Below, one piece after another: positions 25,513-36,700 of a DNA stretch of 64,000 bases (its first letter is position 1; each line of letters opens with the position of its first letter). The notes below the pieces were generated by a model. The model saw only the letters and a program-made list of their open reading frames with translations. It did no database searches and had not been told where the DNA came from. Origin of the DNA: Rostratula benghalensis (taxonomy: Eukaryota > Chordata > Aves > Charadriiformes > Rostratulidae). The stretch spans positions 4,270,175 through 4,334,174 of the forward strand of contig VXAI01000028.1 of the NCBI GenBank assembly GCA_013399305.1, given 5' to 3'. Position numbers and translations under genes: made by a program.

Positions 25513-26642
25513 GAGTGTGATATGGATGGGATGAAATACGCTAGTTGGTCAGTTCTGGGCCACCTGCCTTGTCCGTTCGTCCCTACAGATGTGACCTCTC
25601 TATACGTGTCCACTTCTGACCCTCCAAACAGGGCAAATAACAAAATTACCTGGCCTTGGTTGTTATAGCAATAAGTATAAGCAAGGGCCTCTCTGCTTAC
25701 CATTCCTTGGTATAATCAGGTCTTATCACTGTAGAGTGAACAGTTTTCTGAACAATATGCTGTTAATTTCAGAGTTTAGTTAGAAGAGGCCCAGCTAAAA
25801 AAAGTAAAAATAGAAAATTGGTTCATTTTACCTCAGACAAGGACACATATGCTTTGGACTGAATATATCCCTGTGCCTGTTCCCTCCAAAACTTTGAGAG
25901 AAGGAGTCTAGCTTTTGTGCCACAGTGAGCTGCTCTAAGTCAAGTCCAGATGGGGACAGTTGGTGGATTTGCTTCAAAATTGCACTGTTGCTTTGAACAC
26001 AAATGCTGAAATGGATGCAGTCTTTGGTTCTCAGTGTATGGTTTATAGACCAAAGCCTAGTGGTGGATATAATGTTCTCTATATTCTGGAAACCAGACTA
26101 ACTAGCCTAACTAATAATCTTCTTGGGTTTACTGGTCTGCGTGTATCAAATATGTCCTATAATAATCTAGAATGAAATTCATCATTGCTTGTCAGACAGG
26201 GAACTCTGTCAATGGAGCACTATAGTGGCACTGTAGATGTTACCTAAAGCTTGGTGGCATGCCTTCCATTCGGCATGCTGGGCCATGTTTCCAGTTAGCT
26301 GGGAGACAATCAAGCCAGCTCTTTTCCTGTGGGTTTTAAAAACCTGTAATTGCAATTCCTGAAAACCACAACTGCTGGGGCTTTATTGTGCAGACTCACA
26401 AGGTGTGTCTCCCTTGTCCAGGGAATCCACAGAACTAACACTCAGGTCCGTTTGTGCCAGTAGAGACTGATTCCACAGCTGAGCTCTCACTGTGTGGCTT
26501 CTGTGCCTCCCTCTGCCTGTGTGTGGCTGGGGACATCCTATGCTTGAGCTCTTCTTCTGTCAACCAGGGGCAAACTTATTTTTTATTTGGACAGGATTAA
26601 AGAAATGTAGGTTGGCATCTACTTCAGTGGCTCCTTCCCCCT

Positions 26643-26661
26643 CCCCCCCCCCCCCNCCCCC
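26643..26661. repeat. Poly(C) tract with undetermined base at 26656
   Basis: Thirteen C, one N and five C. The only ambiguous base in the window sits in this homopolymer, so it is most likely a sequencing or consensus uncertainty. The true tract length is unreliable. Confidence 0.95.
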
Positions 26662-28638
26662 ATCCTGCCTTTCTTGTGGTCCATTGTTTAAACCTCTTTA
26701 GAAACAGTGCTTAGGCAATGAACTGGACCTCCAGCTACATAAGCTATTACGAACTTAAAAATCTTTTGGAGCTGCATTACAAATTTTTTGTCTGAGTAGT
26801 AAGAAGGTTCAAACTCAAGTGTGGTGTCTGTCCTCAGGTCAGTGTGAAATGAAGACAGCTGTGGTCACAGTCCTTGCCTCCAGGTGTTTGTAGTTGGAAA
26901 CTAGTGAAGGAGAAGGGTTGCTGCTAGTTGCACAAATGCAACATGACAAGTCATCAGCCCAGTTAGATTTAGATCTTGTATTTTCTGGTTCTTAGTTCCA
27001 CTGTCTTTGTGTTGGCCTATGTTGCTCTGCTTTCTTTAAAATTGGTAGAATTTTAAACTGCTTATTTAAGATACCTCTTCTTTTCTCACTTCTTCAGTAG
27101 TCAGTGTTGATCAGGTAATGCTCACCTACCAAGTTTTTCTGTGGTTTTTCCACTGTGGTCCTTACAGAGGATTCTTTTGCCAGCTCTGTCTCCATCCTTG
27201 AACATAGGGAGCAGGATGTGAGTGCTTGCTTACACACTGTTCCTCCCTCTGCTGCATTGATTTGAGCTGCAAATTGAGTTCTACTGTCCTGCACCTGTGA
27301 AGAGGTGGGCTCCTCTTGGTAACCACCGTACACAATAGCATTGACCTTTATAAACTTTCAAGCAGCTCTGAGAGTGAAGAACTTGTATGTGGAGAGGAGG
27401 GAAAGGGGGTGGAGTGAGAAATGTGGATTCATGTTCTCGCTCTGCAACAGTCTTCCTGGGTGGCCTTGAACATATCATTTACATCTTTCCCTTCTTTCCT
27501 GCCCCTCCTTTCCTTCCTTGTACTTCAGTCTCCTGCCTGTGAAATGAGCATGGTAAAACTTCCTCTCACCCTTCCTATGGATTAAACATTCAGATGGTCA
27601 GTTCATCCAGCTGATGCTCTCAGTACAAGGCTGCAGCACTGAAATCCCTGAGGTTAACCTTGGTTGTAAGCTTACAGATTATAGGTAATGCATGTAACGT
27701 AGATGTTCAGAAGCCAGAATGTACTGTAGGTTTCTACAATGGGGTAAGTTGTGAAGACCGTACCCTCGGGAGACTTATCAGGCTGCTCATTTATATAGCC
27801 CAAGAAAATAAAGTTTTAAATCTGTATTCAGGTCCCTGAATCAGTGACTTGACTTCACAAGTGCTCAATGCTCAGCAATTTGCTCCCAATATAGAAGATG
27901 TGAATTGGAGGTGCTTGGTATTCTTGCAGTTGCAGGATTTAGAAATGGATTTAGGAACTTTGCTGTAGATGCATGAGGTTGCAGGGTGGTGATGGCTGTA
28001 TGTGGTTTTTTTACCCCCTTAAACTACTGCTTCAGTTAAAAATGTAACTTTTTCACAAGGACAAAGTACATGTACTAAGTGACTTAGTTCATCAGTAGAT
28101 TCCAGACTGCCTGAGGCATTTGGTGGTCTTGGTTATTGTCCAACAGAAAAAGTCACAGAGACCTGACAGTGTGTGTATATATTTTCACACGTAGATATTT
28201 TGGCATTTTGGCTAACTGTCTGTGTTCACTCACTAGAAATGTGGATGGAGTTGTTGCAGGAGCGAGGGGGTGGTCCCAGCAGGTCAGAGTTCGGGTTAGT
28301 GGTAGGGCAGGGTGGGGAAATTTGGATTGCAGCTGCCTACACAAAATTTGACCTCAGATTAACCAGACAGCTTCAGTTTCCACTGCTGCTGTCCCAAAGC
28401 CTCCGTGAGCAAAAATAACCAAAGTACAAGAAAGGAAAATAGATTTTTGGAATTTGTACAAAACGGGGAAGAAAAACTTAAAGCGAAGAATTATCTCTTT
28501 CTTTGATTGGTACCTGCTGACAGCTGAAAGCAAATGTTAGATATTGAGGCTAGTACTGCAAGAGTGCATGCATACATCAGTGCTAAACAGGTTAGACAAG
28601 ATCATGTACCGATGTTAATCACAGGTCTCTGTTGAAAT

Positions 28639-28670
28639 TGTGCCAGTTTACACCAGTTAAGGATATAATC
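28639..28670. repeat. Ancient repeat scrap
   Basis: TTGTGCCAGTTTACACCAGTT followed by AAGGATATAATCC resembles the TTTACACCAG...GAGGATCTGGCC end found in an old repeat group of turtles and birds. It is only about 30 bases long, so the assignment is weak. Confidence 0.3.
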
Positions 28671-29763
28671 CATCAATGTAATAATTTACTGTGCCGTCCT
28701 CTTTAAAGTTTAAACTCCTCTATCTTCTTACTCTGAAGGCAGAGCTGGTTTTTATTAGATAATGGGTTCATAGGAATGGGGTGTTTTTATCAAATATTTA
28801 AAATTCAACCTTTACGTTAACTGAAAGCCTTGGCTTCATTTAGTCCTGATTGAAACTGACAGTGAAGAATATATGCTGTTCTTGCCAAATTCTGATTCGG
28901 TAGGGCAGGAAAGCGTTTTGCACGTGGTGGTGAGTCTCTCTTCTCAGAACTCATCTTATTGAGTTTCCGTAATCAAGCACAGACTTTCAAAAGGCTCAAA
29001 TATGGCTTGTTTTTCAGAAGCTGCTGAGTATTGAGTGCTAATCTTCCTTTGAAAAACTATGTTCAATTTCATGCCAGAAGCTTCTGGGTGCCAGGAACTC
29101 TTATGAACCAGTCTTTGAGTGTGTTTTGAAATATGGAGTGTCTTTCTACATAAGAAAATTCTCTACACTTGTAGGCAATTTTATTTTTTTTTAACAGTAT
29201 TGTTAAGCAGAGGATGGCAATGGTGATAATTAGCCTTGAAGAAAAGGTGAATTCTACTAAAATCTCACTCATTTCTTGCAATGAACTTAGCTGAACTCTG
29301 AATAATTTGAAGAATATCTGAGGAGAAAGCAGCTCTGTTCTGTGCTTTCATGTCTCGGTGTGCTCTCTGTTTTGTTTAAAATGGTGTAAAAAATGTTTTG
29401 CTGAAGAATTTAACTTTCTACCCTTATCAGAAGGAAGATGTACTGTGCAATCAAATGCCATTAGATTTAAGCCCAACAGATTTAAATATATTGGATAAAG
29501 GTTTATGAAGCTTCAGAAGTTTCCTCGGTAAAATTGAATGTTGATCCTACAGACTGTCTGTTTTAAACCTGCTGACTTCGTCAATACAATATTCAAATAA
29601 TATTTTGGAAAGATATACTGCTGGCTTTGTCCCACAATGCATCAGACTTGACCTCTTCTCTTAGCTCTGCTCCAGGTGTTGTTCAGATATCTGTGTCTTC
29701 CAACAAATATTATGTTGAATTAAATATGAGGTATGTGTTTTGTGCCTAAGAATAGCATTATTT

Positions 29764-29784
29764 CACACACACACACAAAAAAAA
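29764..29784. repeat. (CA)7 microsatellite followed by poly(A)
   Basis: Seven CA units (29764-29777) run into seven A residues. A short, ordinary dinucleotide repeat. Confidence 0.85.
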
Positions 29785-31577
29785 GAGTAAACCAAGTTAT
29801 TCTTTACAGTATCATAAATAGTGTCACTCAAGTGGTACCATGGACCGAAGCACCTTCAACTTTCTGTAAACAGGATTATTCATTTCAAAAGATGTCTGCA
29901 GACTGTAGAACCAATAAATGACAAGAAACATTGGATAAGTGTTGTCAGTAGCCCGAGCATGAAATATCACTGAGTTCTGAGATTAAGATACCTAAAAATA
30001 TCATATAAACACCAAGTTCTGCTTTCTCTAAATTTGAAGGTAAATATTCTACTCGCTTCAGTACACAGAGTTAATAAAAAAAAGTCTCTTATTTCCCTTT
30101 AGTTAATATTCCATAAGTAAAAAGTGTAGAGGGAGAAGTACTCAGTTTGAAAAAGCTTAAAGGTAAAACTCCAAATTTCATTTCGAGGAACACCATTTTG
30201 CATCGCTATGGCTGCAGGCTTCTCCAAAAGATTAAAGGATCTTCAGTTGTCATCAAGGAGAGGAAGAGTGGAGTAAGTGCCCTGGTGAAAATTACCTGAA
30301 AGGAGAGTTCCCCATTCCCACCAAGGAAGGATTAAGTTAACTTTGAGGTACAGCCTTCCCCTTCCTGGGTAGGTCTGGGTAAGATCTCAGTGATTGGCCT
30401 GTGACTACAGGGATAGGCTGTGGTTACATCCTCTGTTCTTCTCCTTCCACAAAGTCAGGAATGGTGTATCCATGAATGTTTTATTAAAACACGGAGCTGC
30501 AACTGTTCTGGTGCTCAGTCCCACAGTCATCCAAAATAGGATGACTCACAAGTGCTGGATTGTCAAGTAGATGAATTTTGGAGCAGGCTTTGAATGGATG
30601 TCCCTGACTCTTACTAAATTGCTGAAATACAGGTCTAGAAACAGGTTTCCCAAACCAGTTTGCACCCAGTTGTGACTTGCTTGAAGTCCATACTAAGGCT
30701 CCCTTATACTCATTTCAACCAATACCGAATATTTTAGGTAGTCCGTCTTTCTAATTCTGTTTGTCTTTAATTTTTCCCACCTATGTTTGCATTGAACGGT
30801 GTAACTACAACTTGGGGTTAATCCTCCTATGTTTTAATTACTTGTAAGTGAAAGAATTGATTTCTGTTCCCTCATCATTATGTGTATTTTTGGTTATGTG
30901 CAGCCATCATTTTAGGGGATGAAAGGGTGAAGGTGATGGCAATTTACTTTTCCCTAGATGGCAGACAACTTATAAAAATTCTACTGCCAGATATATTCCC
31001 ACTTTCTAGACAGCTTTATCAGTGTGCAAAGATTCCTTTCAGATTTTAGATGTTGAGAAATGAAACAAATAAACAGCTTGTTTTGAAAAGTATTGGGGTT
31101 TACAGTACAAAAGTTTAGCAGTTTCTTAATATAGAAAATCACCATATTTTTGAAAACTATGATGTTGAACTTTAAGTCTGTATTGACTGAAGCAAAGGTA
31201 GAAATATACTGGGTGGTGATCTGAACAAACTACTCATCCCTACATCTCAGTGTGATGACATAACTTACAGAATATCTTAAAGCAAATAATTTTGCTTTTT
31301 CCCTTGTTGCTCTTTAACTCAGTAACTTCTTCCTTCCCATGACTTGTTCCATTATCTTCAGTGTGGCAAGTTTAGCATGAATTTACTCCCTTCAACAAGA
31401 GCGAAATGATTAAATCCGTTCCAGTAAATGGTTTCAGTATGTTAGAAGAAAGCTTTTCCTCCTATCTTCTTCCCCACCCTCCCTCTCCTTACCACATCTT
31501 TTTGATGCAGTTGCTGTAATAGTCCAGGCTCTGCAAAGCATCCTAGAACACAGCTGGTGCCAGGTGTTTAGACTCAC

Positions 31578-31659
31578 CTTGGATGTACGTTCATATCTTG
31601 GTGTCCACAGAAACTTTGTGCTGCATTCACGTTTATGGCACTGTTTTTTCCTTCCATTT
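31578..31659 (-). other. Candidate 82-bp exon on the minus strand (unverified)
   Basis: On the minus strand CTCATTTCTCTTTCAG ends just before 31659, and CCAAG|GTGAGT follows 31578, so both sites match splice consensus closely. Two frames are open. In one, an ATG two bases into the exon opens 26 codons beginning M-E-G-K-N-S-A-I. In the other, a basic stretch beginning R-N-G-R-K-K-Q-C-H-K is open throughout. I recognise neither. It contains two CpG sites. It may be a real exon, a non-coding RNA exon or chance. Confidence 0.25.
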
Positions 31660-32472
31660 CTGAAAGAGAAATGAGATCTGGGCATGGAACTCTCCAGGTG
31701 AAGACCCAGGGCCACAAACCGTTCCATTAATTCAGAAATGTGTTGTGAAAATTACACGACAGGTAAAATACCCATAGGGCGAGGCACTAATTGTCTGTGT
31801 AGACCTATGCATGACCTTTTCCTCTGGGAAGTGCTTTGCACCACAAGGTAAGTATCTGACAGGATATATCAAGATATATAAATTACTCTTAAATCTAAAT
31901 TCATTGGTTGTGTGTATGTGTACAGGAAGTAAAGATTTTGAAACATCATGTAACACTATAAAGTTTCTTCTGTTTAGTTATTCTGGTTTCAGACATAGTG
32001 ACCAATACTTTTTGCTTCTAATGCAAATTGATCGTAAATTTTTGAGACTGAGGTTTTAGTGGGACTGTTATTTCAGATCGACAAAATCCTCTGTAATGGA
32101 AGAATTAATAGTTATTAATAGGCTTACACTATTGTCTTTCTGTCTTTAATGTGTTTGAATGTTGATTCATGCAAAATTATGTGCATGTTAAGTGATAAAT
32201 TATGTAATGTTCCAGTGTGTTAGGAATTAATCGTCGAGCTGCCTTAATTTACTCTTTTGTTTTTTTGCCATAAACCCCATTAGATCTCTCTGTTATGTAG
32301 ATGTCTTTGTCAATAGTATTCATAAGAAAAGAGGGGGTGGGGAAGGGGGAGCCCAAACCCCAAAGCAAACAGAGCCTTGCTCCCTTTGGACAGATGGTGA
32401 GGGCTGAACCTTGATGAATTTGTTATTGACTTAATTGAAATCACATTTGTGTATTGTTCTCAAGCTATGCTT
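31660..32472. other. Non-coding stretch, no gene recognised
   Basis: No gene is seen. A good-looking donor CACAAG|GTAAGTAT occurs at about 31848 (+) without a convincing acceptor upstream. A G-rich run with three blocks of four to five G lies at about 32333-32350. The AT-rich text around 32200-32460 has no tandem structure. Confidence 0.55.
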
Positions 32473-32497
32473 GGGATGGGGCTGGCAGGGGTGGGGG
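32473..32497 (+). other. Canonical G-quadruplex motif
   Basis: The order is GGG-AT-GGGG-CTGGCA-GGGG-T-GGGGG: four G runs of three or more with loops of 2, 6 and 1 bases, which satisfies the standard G3+N1-7 rule. A further G-rich run lies about 125 bases upstream. Folding is predicted from sequence only. Confidence 0.7.
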
Positions 32498-32502
32498 AGA
32501 AG

Positions 32503-32526
32503 TTGCACTGCATTTCTGCAGTGCAA
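32503..32526 (+). repeat. Perfect 10-bp hairpin with TTTC loop
   Basis: TTGCACTGCA (32503-32512) pairs exactly with TGCAGTGCAA (32517-32526) across a four-base TTTC loop. The stem does not extend further, so it is too short for a microRNA precursor. It starts six bases after the G-quadruplex motif. Confidence 0.75.
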
Positions 32527-32599
32527 TGAAAACCCTCCAGAAGGTTAAGAGGGATTCCAACACCTCCTGGGCTATTGCCCCTGCCTGCACAGCCCGCTG

Positions 32600-32614
32600 C
32601 TGACCCAGGGTCAG
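32600..32614. promoter_or_regulatory. Perfect 15-bp palindrome with everted TGACCC/GGGTCA half-sites
   Basis: CTGACCCAGGGTCAG is a perfect palindrome about a central A. It holds two nuclear-receptor-like half-sites in everted orientation one base apart. It lies about 100 bases after the G-quadruplex and hairpin, in a locally GC-rich patch. Receptor binding is only a possibility. Confidence 0.25.
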
Positions 32615-33758
32615 ACATGGGCAGGCACCTCGCAGCTGCATTGCTTTGCCTCCCTTTTCCCGGTGGAAATTGCTACAGGGAATGGATTGCTTTAGACAGT
32701 ATAGCTGGAGCCTGGGAAAACATGCGCTGCTTCCAAGCAGTTAGTTTACAATGTGGTAAATTAGAGGCAGGTCTTGTAGTCACAATACCCATTAAATTAA
32801 ATCAAGACTGTAAGTTTGTGCAGTATTTCAGTGTAAGGGTTGTCCTGTTTCAATACTTGATGAATTATGAAAAGGTGTTAATGGTGGGTGGGATAAAGGA
32901 TGGCTTTAATTCCTAGGGCAGACGGTGAAGGTGATGCACTAGGATGTTCCCTTGATTGCACATCTGGGTATGATATGGAAATGTGGTTTAATCCCACATG
33001 CTGGCAAAATTCCCAACAGCATAAAATGAGCAAGTGCATGCATCTATGCCTGCCTTTTGCTTGGATGTTGAAGGAACAGTTTTACAGACAAAATGGAGGA
33101 TTTTTTTTCCCTCTTAGTTAGCGGTGTGACACCTGTGAGTTTTGGCCTTAACTTAAAGACTACTCTTTCAGAAATGTCAACGTTAAATATGTTATTTCAC
33201 CGCGATTCTGGCATACATTTGAAGTCAAAGATGAGATTCTGGTCATTGTTGCAGGCCAGGACAATCCAGAGAGTTCAATGACTTGGGTTTACTTGTTTTC
33301 TTCTCCAGACTGACAGGAAAAGTTACTCTGTTAAGTCCATGGAGTTTGGGCATTGCACTTAATATTCTTTCTCTAGCTAACTGTCTTCTGATCACCAGTC
33401 ACCAGGAATGGGGCTATCTTATATTCCTGCCAAAAAAGTGATCTTAGATCTTTAAAAACATTAGAGGTCTTCATGTCTTTAATTTCAAAACTCATTGCAT
33501 TGTTTCAGTCCCCTGGAGTGTAAGTGGTGTGTATGAGTAAAGAATAGAGGAAGTGAAGTATCTTTTTATCCCAGGGATGAAGCTTGATGAAGCTGACACT
33601 ATTTTTCATACAAAACTGATATGTTTTATGTAAAATCTTTCTGGTTTCTTGCATTTTCAAGATCAGGAAGTGATAAGAACACACACTAATTAAGTTCAAA
33701 TGATATAATGCTAAGAGACCATGTTCCTCTTACACTAAAAATATGCTGCTTTTAGTAT

Positions 33759-33780
33759 ACATGTGTGCATGTGTGCATAT
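33759..33780. repeat. Alternating purine-pyrimidine (TG/CA) patch
   Basis: CATGTGTGCATGTGTGCATA is nearly perfectly alternating purine-pyrimidine sequence made of an 8-base unit (CATGTGTG) repeated. Such sequence can adopt Z-form DNA in principle; it is otherwise an ordinary microsatellite. Confidence 0.6.
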
Positions 33781-36700
33781 TGTGTTTATTGTTGTGGAGT
33801 CCCTGGTGATGACTGATGTTGTAACAAGCAAAATGATAATAGTACTAATAGGGCAGACTCAGACATAAGAAGGCTTTTTCAAAATTAAGAGAAATAAAAC
33901 TACTTTTCCTTCTTAGAGAAGTTTAGAGAAGGAATTCTTATAAGCAGAAATATTACTGATCGAACTGTTGAGTTTAGCTTTTCAAAGTACGTTTACTTTT
34001 TTCTTTCTCCTTTTATTCCTACTTTCTCCTACTTTTATTCCTGCCATTCTTTATGCTTTTCTACTTAATCATAACATGGAAGCAGAAAGAAAGAATAAAA
34101 CCAAAAGTGCCTTTCAAACATTGAAAGTTTAATTTTCCACCTTTGTGAAAAATCTTTTCTTAAAGTTGGATGTAAAGGTTTTCCATGCTCTTGCTGTCAT
34201 CAACAGTTGTGTATATATATATTTTTTCATACGGCTATGATAACACTGTGGAAATTCTCTCTCCATGGGAACAACATAGTTATTTCAGCTTGCTTTGCTT
34301 AAAAAAAAAAAAAAGGACTACTGAAGAGGAAATGGGCATCTATTTTCCAAATTTAATTAAAAGATAATTCTGAGGAACTGATATATCCATTGTCTTAGTG
34401 AGCAATTGTCTTCTGTGTGTATGAATATACAGGCAGGGAATGAAACCACATCATTTTTGTATGGAAACCTATTCAATATGTAGAGAGAAACTAAGACTAA
34501 GGACGGAAAACAAAGTTAAATATTATCAATTAATTAAAGTGTATCATTCAGGGGTGTTTTGAACATAAGATAAGATTGCTTGCTGAGTAATGTATGTATA
34601 TTAAATTCTCTCTCTCCGTCCCTTGCAGGACAGACCTTTTGATGGCTTTTTGACACTCTTTGATTGTGTAGTCTTCATGTAATCTTTTGAGCCCATCTGT
34701 AATGGGATGTTGCATAAGTTTTGAGGTAGAACTGTGCCACTTATTTCTTAAACGTGGTGAGAGATGCTGAAAAGGCCACAGTTTCTCAGGTGCAGAAAGC
34801 TTATAACTTCAGAGTGAGACCAGTTGAATTTATTCTCCTACTATATTCTTGTAGGGTGCTTTGTACCCTTCACTCTTGCTTTGTGTCTAATAGTTATTGT
34901 TGAATGTTGAGGTTGCAGCAAATTCCATGCATTGCCTACGGAGTCTTTGAATGTTTGACATCTTTCCACACATGTTGATGCTTTTTTTTTTTTTAAGGCT
35001 TTTGCAGTAGACATCTCCCTCTCTGGAGTCTACCAGCTTCCCTTCGTGCTCTTTTCTTGCTGTTTGACAATGCTAGCTGGACCCATCCTACCCTCAAGAA
35101 ACTTCATGTAGTATATTCAGTTATTCTCAGGAGAAATGCAATCTTTCCTTTACCCTGGAGGACCTTACTTGACCCACAACCCATGAAGGAGCAAGAAGTA
35201 AGCACATTCTGACTCCACAGTTGGTTTTATTTTTAACAGCATGTGTATTGTGTAGCACTGATACAACAAACTGAAGACAAATTTTTTCCATCTGCTACGT
35301 AGTCTGAAAACCTTTCAGGCAACAGATGAGACTTTGCATTTGGATGGTGATTTGGAAAGAAGGCAGTGCATTGGCCTGGTGCATATGGAAGTGTGAATAG
35401 GTGCAAGGATGCGAGAGTAAGGGACTGGGGGAGCCGTGGGCCTCTACTGCCGCTTTGTTCAGGAAGCGTTGTAAGAGGGCTCCTGTACAGGGAAAACTGC
35501 TGAATTTGCATACTGTGGGAGCTGAGAAGATAGCTATGGAAAGGTGGCTGATACCAGAAAACATGGCATACTCAGCAATAGGTTTAAAGTGGGAGGCTAA
35601 ATGAGTGTCTGCAAAACTGGCCTTAGGCTCTAGCTAGAAATGAGGGAACTGACTGCTACCCTGAATTTCTTGACAGCTCATTGAAAGCCAGAGATAGGAA
35701 GTGAAGATACCTGGGTAGATTGCTGGCTAAGCTGACACATACACTTATTTTGAAGTTATTATGAAAAATATGTATCTTACTCTGCTGGTTGTCAGTCACA
35801 GGGACAGGAAGAACATGAGGATTTACTGCAGTGTGTATATGTGCTCCTGGAGTGGCACATTCCACAGTGGATGGTGGTGTTATCAAGCACAGCATGCGTG
35901 CTGCTGCAGGGTGTTTCTGAACATGGCCTGCTGCTCTTTTAACACTCAGCTGAAGTCTGAATCCCATTTGTTCTCCCTGCCATGTGGAAAAGTGTGCTCT
36001 TATTCTGTAGGTGAGACAGTTTGCATGGCCCTTAGACAGAAATGACTTTGAGTATGGATGGAAAATGTCAATTTAGAAGTTGTTGTGGAGGACCCATTTA
36101 TCTGCAGGCGCTCTCACCAGTTTATCATTAGTTCTTGGATTTTCAGTGTTTTTCTGCATCTATATGCATTTACACACATATAGGAAGAATAATGAACTCA
36201 GTTTTGTATTACCAGTAACTACAGTGATGTTTTGTCTGGGAAACTACTGTTCTTAGGAATTCTGGATTGCAATGATTCAAAAGTTGGCAGGGACTGCTTA
36301 ATGCATAGGAGACTGCCTGAACATTTGCTATCATAATTTTTAAGTTCAAATTCCAGCTTTTGTGTGTATTTCTTTTCATGACTTAAGTCAACAGAAATTT
36401 TCCATTTCCTTTCTGCTGTGTATGGAGTGGAGGTTATTGTCTTCTACTTGCATCCTTGAATGGTAATCCATATTGAGGGTCTTCCAGGATGGTTTCTCAT
36501 CAAAGGAAATGCAACTAATACAGGGAAGTAGGTGTGTGTTCTTAGTGCCTCTTGCTCTTATTGCCCAAAATATACTAGTAATATTTTTAGGACCTTTGTA
36601 GAGAGTCCCTGGTTCTGCAAAACTGGCAGATGTGATACATACTGAGCAAGAACTCTGTGTAGATATTGTGAAGAGAGGGAAACCTTCTTAGGTGCTTGAA

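Larger units (their letters stand above)
25165..25847 (-). mobile_element. Probable avian endogenous-retrovirus solo LTR
   Basis: About 680 bases match a long terminal repeat that I recognise from avian genomes, read on the minus strand. U3 would start TGTGTCCTTGTCTGAGG at 25847. A TATA box, AGTATAAAAG, lies at 25503-25512, and an ATTAAA signal follows about 250 bases downstream at 25249-25254. Characteristic text on the plus strand includes TTTTATACTGAG, GTTGGTCAGTTCTGGGCCAC and TTGGTTGTTATAGCAATAAG. CpG is clearly more frequent than in the flanks. No primer-binding site, polypurine tract or internal gag/pol/env sequence is seen beside it, so it is a solo LTR. Edges are approximate and no target duplication was found. 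The retroviral class is not decided. Confidence 0.65.
25848..31577. other. Non-coding stretch, no gene recognised
   Basis: No gene is recognised. Contents are a poly(C) tract with an undetermined base (26643-26661), a 7-bp hairpin GCATGCC/GGCATGC (26257-26263 and 26272-26278), an ancient-repeat scrap (28639-28670) and a CA microsatellite (29764-29784). The rest is AT-rich unique-looking DNA. Confidence 0.6.
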
